Assembly: GCA_910592205.1 (NCBI GenBank)
Contig: CAJVPJ010001261.1
Coordinates: 1 to 11,037, forward strand
Length of the DNA: 11,037 nucleotides
DNA from: Paraglomus occultum
Taxonomy: Eukaryota > Glomeromycota > Glomeromycetes > Paraglomerales > Paraglomeraceae
Direction: 5' to 3'
Position numbers and translations under genes: made by a program. Positions 1 through 6,495 of this stretch are shown in pieces (position 1 is the stretch's first letter; each line of letters opens with the position of its first letter). Below the pieces are notes generated by a model that saw nothing but the letters and a program-made list of their open reading frames with translations, did no database searches and had not been told where the DNA came from.

Positions 1-513
1 ACATTCTTTATATTCTTCCACGATTCCATAATGAATGAATCCAATGACTTGTTTCCCGTAGTCCAATCTCGTAGATTTGGTGCTTTACACCGATAGCAGA
101 ATGCCTTTATGTTAGAGCTAAATGGACTTGCACACGCCAGACATAATCCAAATCCATTCCATTCTTTTATTAGACAATACTTTTGTTTGTATGTAAATCC
201 GATGGTAACCCAACGATCTGGACGTTCATCGCATAACTAATATAATAATAAGTCAACAATTATTTAAATTATTCAATCAACATGACGCATAAATATATAG
301 TTTACCTTGACATGTGTCCCCTCTGTTATTTGAAGTGGAATCAATGCAACATTTGTACGATAAGTAGTAGGTAGACCATGCAAGTAGTCCTCATTTTCAA
401 TACGATCGTCTGGAATCCATTCCATGTAGACATCATTTGGTGAGTTTGTTTGTAATTGAGATTGCTTAATAAACTCATCCAGTTGCTTATTGTTGCTAGT
501 CCACCCATCGGAT
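1..513 (-). pseudogene. Copy A: 5'-truncated module-repeat kinase-family gene (partial)
   Basis: Exon pieces lie at 513-306 and 236-1 (minus), around a 69-bp GT..AG intron at 305-237. Spliced, they read without a stop for 147 codons and run off the left edge. The first piece holds [12 protein letters not shown] and MEWIP and ends in the helix-C position of a degenerate kinase N-lobe. The second holds WVTIGFTY, a cysteine knuckle (CLAC, then CYRC), WTTGNKSLDSFI and the start of the next leader. It matches copy B at about 2160-2732 and copy C at about 8470-7930. Homology stops abruptly at 513, where a Prp46-like fragment begins. The reading frame is closed just upstream by TGA at 524-522, and no ATG precedes codon 30 of the frame (425-423). 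Its indels against copy B are all multiples of three, so it was probably coding before losing its 5' end. The kinase part, if present, lies outside the window. Confidence 0.75.
237..305 (-). other. Intron 1 of copy A
   Basis: This is a 69-bp phase-0 intron with GTAAAC donor and TTAG acceptor on the minus strand. It sits at the same codon as intron 1 of copies B and C. It shares the blocks TTATGCGTCA, TTTAAATAAT and CTTATTATTAT with both of them. Confidence 0.85.
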
Positions 514-810
514 GTAAAATGTCAGGAAGTGATCCACAGGTCCTCACCGGTTCCATGGGATTGGACTATACGTCTTTGGGATTTGGCTGCTGGCAAGACG
601 ATGGTCACGCTTACGCATCACAAGAAGTCTGTCCGTGCTCTCACGGTACAGCCAACAGAGTTTGCGTTTGGCAGATAATATGAAGTAATGGAAGTTTTCC
701 AAAGGATAGATAGAATTTCGAAGGTCACAAGGTAATCATTAATTGCTTGACTGTAAATATGCGATAATGTATTGTTCTCGGGAGGTTGTTGGTATTGGCA
801 TAACCGAATA
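508..810 (+). pseudogene. Decayed fragment of Prp46/PLRG1-type WD40 splicing factor
   Basis: Frame-hopping translation gives a recognisable run of WD40 repeats: DVKCQE (511-528), DPQVLTGSM (531-557), [12 protein letters not shown] and then [10 protein letters not shown] up to about 669, ADNMK-stop-WKFSKG (671-709), FEGHKVIINCLTVN (717-758) and DNVLFSGG (from about 763). The order and wording match the C-terminal WD40 propeller of Prp46/PLRG1, a subunit of the Prp19-associated (NineTeen) complex needed for pre-mRNA splicing. The piece is broken by frameshifts near 529, 558, 670, 710 and 762 and by a TAA in place of a likely CAA codon at 686-688. It covers roughly two WD repeats with no start or end of the gene, so it is a relic. 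Its left end touches the truncated end of copy A on the opposite strand. Family identity rests on recall of the protein and has not been checked by a search. Confidence 0.75.
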
Positions 811-833
811 GGCTTTCTGTTGTGGTGTTGGTG

Positions 834-1677
834 TCAACAGGTGAATAATAATACTGTCTTTGCATAAGTCGAAGCTGTTAATTGAAGTGTTACCGCAATA
901 TTTATTTTAGCTTCTCCATACCATTTTCCAGATGCAACAGCTCAAGAACCCATGTCCTCCACTTCACCCAAATTAAGCATGTATTTATTGGCGAGCTTGC
1001 CAGAATAATTAGTATCGTAACCCGGTCTCATGTTTTAAATAAAATTTCTCTTATTCGCTTTTACGCTCGATTATTTATCTCTTGAATCTTACAACCCATT
1101 TTTCCTGAAGGTGATTAGGTATGCGTTCTTTGATCGCTAATACGAGAGTACGGTAAATACTGGTGTACTGAAAAGAATTTACAATCGCTATCAGGAATTC
1201 AAATCGAAAACTATGGATGTATTATGAATACATGCATTAACTAGATCGTCATAATTTCCTTAATCTCAGAATATTCTAAATTTAGCAAGCAGATAATGTG
1301 GAGATATATAAATAAATTTTCTAGAGATCATAATAATAATTCTTTGTCCCTATTCACGTTGATAGACAATCTATAGATTATATGCTCTGGAATAATTTCG
1401 TAGAAGCCGTAGCAATGAAGCTCTCTCTCAGCAATTCGTTATTTTCTTTACGCAACTGATGCTTTATGCTTACTGCGTCGGATGTTTTAAACTTCGGAAG
1501 AGTCCACAGTGATGTCAGCCAAGAATATAATATTGCTCAGCACGCGGCGTTGACTTTTTTCTTTAGACAGTAACATTTAATGCTTTAAGCCTAGGATAAT
1601 CGATAGGCTGTCACACCTTGGATAAGGTGTAACGATCAACACAATAAAGAGTTGAACCACTCTCTTTTTCAAACGAC
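834..1677. other. Intergenic region between the Prp46 relic and copy B
   Basis: I recognise no gene here. On the minus strand, 1031-834 reads for 66 codons from an ATG with a single TGA at codon 30. Its second half (AVASGKWYGE, then TASTYAKTVLLF) looks protein-like, but I cannot name it. The stretch 1100-1560 is plain AT-rich DNA with a TATATAAATAAA run near 1305. Two short hairpins lie at 1588-1630. No tRNA or other RNA gene was seen. Confidence 0.4.
1588..1630. repeat. Two adjacent short inverted repeats upstream of copy B
   Basis: AGCCTA (1588-1593) pairs with TAGGCT (1604-1609). ACACCTT (1613-1619) pairs with AAGGTGT (1624-1630) around a GGAT loop. They sit 48-90 bases before the copy B start codon, in its probable leader or promoter. 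Any role is unknown, and stems this short can arise by chance. Confidence 0.4.
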
Positions 1678-2388
1678 ATGTATGATCCAGCAATTGACAA
1701 CTTGATTCAAGCCTCCTTGGAAAGTGAAGATAAAAACTTAAGACTTGAATGGCTTCCATGTTCAAATATTACAGACATAAAGCCAACTCAAACTGACAAA
1801 GTTCATTATGCTATCCACGAGCGAACGATGAATAGTGGTAGAATTAATGAAACGAAGGTAATGTTACTATGCCTTGGAAACACCGAAGATTGTACATCAA
1901 CATTCGTGAGTGAGTTTGCTAGAATATACTCACTCCCAACACACAAGTACAATAATGATGTCAGTCAGTATAGACGTTATTCTAAATGGCTTGAGAAGCG
2001 CGACGAACCCATAAAAGGATTTACCGAGTATGATGATAACTATTACATGGTTGCCGATAGAAAGTTTTACCACTGTTATTCTCTCTATGGATTCTGCGCT
2101 GCATGTGGACTACTCCGATGTAGTCCCGTGTGGTGCATATGCGGACATAAACAATTATCCGATGGATGGACTAGTGATAATAAGCAACTGGATGAGTTTA
2201 TAAAGAAGACCCAGTCACAAACAAACTCAGCGAATGACGCCTATCTGGAATGGATTCCATACGATTGTATTGATGATAGGGGGACATATTGTGCATACTT
2301 GTATGGTCTACCTACTACTTATCGTACAAAGGTTATATTGATTCCACCTGAGATAACGGAGGAGATACATGATTTATTTGATGTCAAG

Positions 2389-2468
2389 GTAAGCTATATA
2401 CAGTATTTATGCGTCATGTTTATTGAATATTTTTAAATAATTATTGACTTATTATTATGCATCATTAG
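2389..2468 (+). other. Intron 1 of copy B
   Basis: This 80-bp phase-0 intron (GTAAGC donor, TTAG acceptor) falls after LFDVK, the helix-C position of degenerate N-lobe 2. Its sequence is clearly alignable with intron 1 of copies A and C. Confidence 0.9.
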
Positions 2469-2915
2469 GTATGCGATGAACATCCAGATATTCTTAACAA
2501 AGATGTTTGGGTTACCATCGGATTTACATACAATACAAAGAAACAAAAGTATTGTCTAATAAAAGAATGGGTGAATGGATATGGATTATGTCTGACGTGT
2601 ACAAGTCCATTTAGCTCTAACATAAAGGCATTCTGCTATCGGCGTAAAGCACCCAATCTACGAGATTGGACTACGGGAAACAAGTCATTGGATTCATTCA
2701 TTATGGAATCGTGGAAGAATATAAAGAATGTAGATGATGCGTATATACAATGGATAGAGTATTCTCCATTGGTAAACGTACGAGAGATGGCATCATTACG
2801 CCATGGATGCACACATATGGCAGATTGGTTTGATCCAGTGATAGATGAATTAATACATGTAACGCTCAAAGAGATAGTTGACGAACAAAACGATCGATTA
2901 TTTGATTTTCATCAG

Positions 2916-2998
2916 GTAAAATTATTTCACCGTAAATGTCATTAAGTAAGAATTTGCATTGATTTTTGTAATAATAATTATTATATTTGTTCAAATAG
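2916..2998 (+). other. Intron 2 of copy B
   Basis: This 83-bp phase-0 intron (GTAAAA donor, CAAATAG acceptor) falls after LFDFHQ, the helix-C position of degenerate N-lobe 3. Copy C has its intron 2 at the same place with the same CAAATAG acceptor. Confidence 0.88.
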
Positions 2999-3319
2999 TT
3001 AACACAGGAATACCCGGAAATATTAACTCCCGATAATATTTGGATAGTTGGAATCACTCAACAACCATCTACTCGGAAATATTATTTAATTTTCTACCGC
3101 GACGTGCATAAAATATTGAACAGTTTTGTACAACGTTGCAAATATGTTAAGCACATGCTGTATAGAGACTTTGATGAAATTAAACAGATCGGATCCGGTG
3201 GTTACGGAACAGTTTATACTGCCAAATATAGAAAGTATTTAATGGATATGGTGGGGAGAACTGTTGTACTCAATCGATTTAAAAACTTTGATGGAATGCC
3301 GGAATTATTTATCTCCGAG

Positions 3320-3401
3320 GTAAGCAATAATTGAAAATGTTAATTAAAGTGATATTTAATATAATAATAACGCGTAACGCTGTATTTGCTTTTATTAATA
3401 G
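3320..3401 (+). other. Intron 3 of copy B
   Basis: This 82-bp phase-0 intron (GTAAGC donor, TTAATAG acceptor) falls after FISE, in helix C of the true kinase N-lobe. A second acceptor-like AG at 3481-3482 coincides with the premature TAG codon. Using it would leave the frame open. Confidence 0.88.
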
Positions 3402-4319
3402 TTCAGAAATTATGCCAAGTGTATACACTATAATACATTTCTTCGGCTTTATGGAGTAACACAAAACCCAGAAACAAAGTAGTACATGATTGTTATGCAA
3501 TATGCTAACCATGGCAGTCTTTTGTCTTATTTGAATCAAAATATTAACAAATTGACGTGGGGGATGAAAGTATCGTATTTGAAGGATATTGCAGATTATC
3601 TGGCTGATATTCATAATGCAGGTTTAGTACACAGTGATCTTCATGGCGGTAATATAGTTATGCATGGTATAACTGGACTAATTGTGCTTGATGTTGGTAC
3701 GAATTCTACAAAATCATTTATATGTGATCTTGGTCTCTCACGATCAGTGAATTCACACGAGTCAAATTCAAACATTCGAGGTGTCTTACCTTTTATTGCG
3801 CCGGAAGTCTTCCATACCTGCGAATTTACTCAGAAATCAGACGTGTATTCTTTTGGTATCATTATGTACTTGATTGCTACTGGTGAACCACCTTTTAGAG
3901 ATAGACAGTTCAATAGAGATCTAGTATGCGATATTATGGGCGGACTACGACCATCGATGCCTGATTCCGCACCAGAGCAAGACAAGAAACTTGCTGAGCG
4001 TTGTTGTGATGCTGATCCTGATAAGCGTCCCGATGTACAGACACTTAAGAGTGATATTGACAAGCATAAAGTGGAGACATACGGCTTTGAGTGGTATTGT
4101 ACCTATCAAAATGATGTCAAACCCTTATCACGTCTCGAAAAGGAGAGTAAATACTCTAGTAAGCTCTTACCTACAGGAGATTTACCCAAACCAAGAAACA
4201 GTTATGATTTAGATTCAGCAGTCGCAAGTATGACGAAAGCAGTTGTTACTTGTTCATCTTTATAAAATCGTTACATTAACCTATCGATTGTCTTATTGGT
4301 TTAGTGACTCAAAATTTTG

Positions 4320-4325
4320 AATAAA
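4320..4325 (+). terminator. Polyadenylation signal of copy B
   Basis: AATAAA lies 55 bases after the copy B stop codon. The 20-odd bases before it (TTTAG-GACTCAAA..TTTG) recur before the corresponding signal of copy C, so this part of the 3' flank was duplicated with the gene. Confidence 0.6.
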
Positions 4326-4961
4326 TAGTCTACACGAGTTTTATTCAAGGGTTTACCATTCTTTATAATTAAAATATGACGATATGCTCGACATGAGTCA
4401 GAAATAATAATTGGATCAATGTTTAGAGATAAACTAGAAGGTTGCTTATCAAAGTGTGTCTGTGAATGTAAGGAATTGAATATACTTTATTCAAAATATC
4501 GATTAAATTTTGTTCTATTTGTTAGTCAAGACGTTCTCCTTGTGGTGGGTAAACTGCTGCTGTTATTTCTCCATTTCGGTGGTTCGCCATGCTGAATGGA
4601 CGAGCGACGCGTTAGGGTTCGATAACGGTTTGTTTGACATTCATAGAATATGGCTGTGATCCATTTCATTAATTTTTTAACAAGTTCCAATTGTACTATG
4701 GTGCGAATCATCTAAAGACCGAATTTGTTCTGCAGATCATTAACAATCACATGACATTCGCCCAATAAATGTTCTGAAATCACAATAAGGATTTATGATT
4801 TTTATTTTGAAAAATTATTTTGTCCAAACGCTTCAAATTTCGCATAAAGTAAAATTCGACGTTAATATTAATGTTGCAGATTGAACAGTATATGCTTATT
4901 TATATAATGTGCGCTTATATTTCTGGTTTAGAAAGTTGATCGAATTAATTTGTTTGGTAAT
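4326..4961. other. Spacer, left part: no recognised gene
   Basis: The only coding-like stretch is on the minus strand, about 4789-4526, which reads for some 88 codons with one TAG at 4714-4712 followed at once by ATG. Short pieces such as EHLLGECHVIVNDLQ and LELVKKLMKW look protein-like, and a TTTCAG acceptor-like site precedes them. I cannot assign a family, and one stop in a frame of this length is not strong evidence of coding. The rest is AT-rich with no repeat of note. Confidence 0.3.
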
Positions 4962-5120
4962 TCAAAATTGTTCGCTTAATAAATCGTCTCCCAATACCAT
5001 CTCCATTATCTCCAATGTGCCTGCGTCTGTATCAGTATTGATAAAATCAAATTTACCTCTAATAAATCTGCCTCTCCTACCTCGAGACACTTTTTCGTGT
5101 GCGGCTTTTCTTTGAGGTGG
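4962..5120 (-). CDS. Unidentified terminal coding exon or remnant
   Basis: An open frame of 52 codons ends in TGA at 4964-4962 and is bounded upstream by TGA at 5123-5121. It has no ATG before its last third, so it would have to be a 3' exon or a relic. The translation looks like protein: a basic start with RGRRGRFIRGKFDF, then an acidic, amphipathic tail with DTDAGTLEIMEMVLGDDLL. The opposite strand also reads openly here, but that version is hydrophobic and unremarkable. No convincing splice acceptor or upstream exon was found, and I do not recognise the family. Confidence 0.3.
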   Translation of the reverse strand, partial: PPQRKAAHEKVSRGRRGRFIRGKFDFINTDTDAGTLEIMEMVLGDDLLSEQF

Positions 5121-5574
5121 TCAAGGCAGTAGTGGAAATTACATGCAATTTATTGGATAACTGATAGTTACACAAACCGGTGTGTCCGAAATTTTCTATT
5201 TTTCTTAATATTAAGGAAACTTAAGAAAACATAAGAAAACTTTTTAAAACCCTAAAACTCGAAACTTTTTTAGTTGACTAAAAAATCTAAACCGTAACTT
5301 TTGTTCCGCATCATCTGTTCTATCATTCTTATGGATTAGTTTTTCTCCATATTATCTAATAGGAAAGCCTTAGGGTTTTGAAAGTTGGTTAATTTATTTC
5401 GAGCTTTAGATGATCTGCACCCCATAGTTGCCTTGATCTGACGTAAATTTAGAAGAAATTTTATATCGAAAGCCATCGTGTGCTCTCAATTTACGATTGA
5501 CGCGTCTTGTGATGTAAAATTTTATAAGCTGTTGTCTAATTTTCATATATTAATAATTAAAAATTTTTTAAGTA
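5121..5574. other. Spacer, middle part: non-coding, AT-rich
   Basis: Nothing gene-like was found. The region holds a perfect 12-base palindrome CTTAATATTAAG (about 5205-5216), followed by short degenerate direct repeats of the form AAGGAAAC / TTAAGAAAAC / ATAAGAAAAC (5213-5240). AACCCTAAAAC near 5250 faces its near-inverse CCTTAGGGTTTT near 5370. This could be debris of a small mobile element, but no full terminal repeats or target duplication were found. Confidence 0.35.
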
Positions 5575-6018
5575 TTAACTTGCCCAATATTTACACTTTG
5601 CAGGTAGGTAATAAATCAATGGCATGCAAACGTCTTTGTCAAAAGTGAGAGTGGTTAATTTTGTTGATAGTCATGCTTTGAAGTCCGCACCAAGTACTAA
5701 ACTACCCCAGGGTATAAAATTGGAGGGGACGCAAACTTCTAAGTGGGAGTTAGAACACTTCTCAGTGTCCATGACTACTGATGTGATCTGGAGTAATAGG
5801 TTGATGTTTAATCTCTGGGTTGTATCTTTCTCTGTTCCCTGCTGGTTGTGAGTAGGAACATAAACGTACGAGACATCAGAATACTCACTCTCAATTATGA
5901 CGACAAAAGGTTGGTGACTACGTTTTGTTAAACTAGTGGGAGAGACAGATAAACAATGATTGGGTGTGAAGAATGATTTGGAATGATTTGGACTAATGTT
6001 GCTGATATTGGTAATTAT
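5575..6018 (-). pseudogene. Unidentified minus-strand coding relic with one stop
   Basis: Reading 6018 to 5575 gives 147 codons interrupted once, by TGA at 5673-5671. The first part is Ser/Thr/Pro/Asn-rich (SPNHSKSFFTPNH, SVSPTSLTKRSHQPF), like a linker. The middle (VVIIESEYSDVSYVYVPTH, EVCVPSNFIPWGSLVLGADF) and the end (TTLTFDKDV) look like folded-domain sequence. The FDKDV stretch faintly recalls the F[ED]KxVxVR strand of CBM21 carbohydrate-binding modules, but the following VR[YF] residues are absent. No start codon is placed, and the frame may include an intron. It lies downstream of, and on the same strand as, copy C. Treat it as a possible relic only. Confidence 0.25.
5967..5990. repeat. 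Short tandem duplication
   Basis: GAATGATTTG occurs twice in direct succession, followed by another G. It is a local slippage duplication of about 10 bases, with no evident function. Confidence 0.5.
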
Positions 6019-6427
6019 TCAAACGTGCACGTAATTGCAAATAATTCCTCTCATACAGTCTTTTCTGGAAAGTAAACGAGATCTGAAAACTCTAAGTTTG
6101 CTATGTAGTAATAGTTTATTAAGGCAAAAAAAAAACTAAGAACTAATATTTAAACCATTTTCAGTATCAATCTAGTATACTGACGTGACTATCCCTAGTG
6201 CATTACGGCACGAAACATTATTTTGATTTGATGCTGACTGACGAAAATGTGCAATCCACATATTAACATCAAGTAACACAATTTTCGATCATTACTTCAT
6301 TTTTTAAACTTCAGATAATAATAATTGGTTCTCAATATTTACTTTGTAATAAATAATATACTTTATTTAATCATATGAAATATTGACTAAAACTCTGAGA
6401 AAATGCCAATAAACTTTGTATGTCAAC
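6019..6427. other. Spacer, right part, downstream of copy C
   Basis: I see no gene. It contains an A-run near 6126-6135 and is very AT-rich towards 6300-6430. It is the distal 3' flank of copy C, and homology to the copy B flank fades in it. Confidence 0.4.
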
Positions 6428-6433
6428 TTTATT
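6428..6433 (-). terminator. Polyadenylation signal of copy C
   Basis: TTTATT on the plus strand reads AATAAA for copy C, 63 bases past its stop. It is preceded by TTTAGCGACTCAAAGTTTG, nearly the same as the sequence before the copy B signal. Confidence 0.6.
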
Positions 6434-6495
6434 CAAACTTTGAGTCGCTAAATTATAAAATAGTGAAAAATGTTAATATTCTTAAATTAACTTAT

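Larger units (their letters stand above)
1678..4265 (+). pseudogene. Copy B: module-repeat TKL-like kinase gene, disabled by nonsense codon
   Basis: Four exons (1678-2388, 2469-2915, 2999-3319, 3402-4265) join in phase 0 across three 80-83 bp GT..AG introns. They give 780 codons before the final TAA, with TAG at codon 520 (3480-3482), where copy C has GAG (Glu) between strands beta4 and beta5. The layout follows copy C: degenerate N-lobe 1; Cys knuckle 1 (CAACGLLRC, WCIC) with [12 protein letters not shown] and LEWIPY; N-lobe 2; Cys knuckle 2; N-lobe 3; then the kinase with loop IGSGGYG, HSDLHGGN, DLG and APE. The beta3 lysine is Asn (3272-3274, VVLNRF against VVLKHF in copy C). The last cysteine of knuckle 2 is Arg (2643-2645). 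The ATG at 3486 opens a 259-residue frame covering only hinge and C-lobe. The TAG could also act as an alternative splice acceptor. Start chosen as the first ATG after an upstream in-frame TAA, matching copy C. It is probably catalytically dead. Confidence 0.85.

Noticed and set aside
341-556. Minus-strand open frame across copy A
   Set aside because: It is in a different frame from the copy A homology and crosses the junction into the WD40 relic.
456-683. Plus-strand open frames taken as a complete small gene
   Set aside because: The translation switches between frames to follow a Prp46/PLRG1 WD40 pattern and contains no complete domain. It is a relic, not a gene.
834-1031. Minus-strand 66-codon frame with one TGA
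   Set aside because: It looks protein-like in its second half, but it is unidentified, short and interrupted. It is noted in the intergenic entry only.
882-1085. Plus-strand open frame of 67 codons
   Set aside because: No recognisable motif, composition typical of translated AT-rich intergenic DNA, and no homologous frame elsewhere in the window.
3309-3614. Minus-strand frame over intron 3 and exon 4 of copy B
   Set aside because: It is a shadow of the kinase coding strand and includes intron sequence.
5205-5400. Small DNA transposon in the B/C spacer
   Set aside because: Short palindromes and facing CCTAAA/TTAGGG-like motifs are present, but no matching terminal inverted repeats or target-site duplication could be found.
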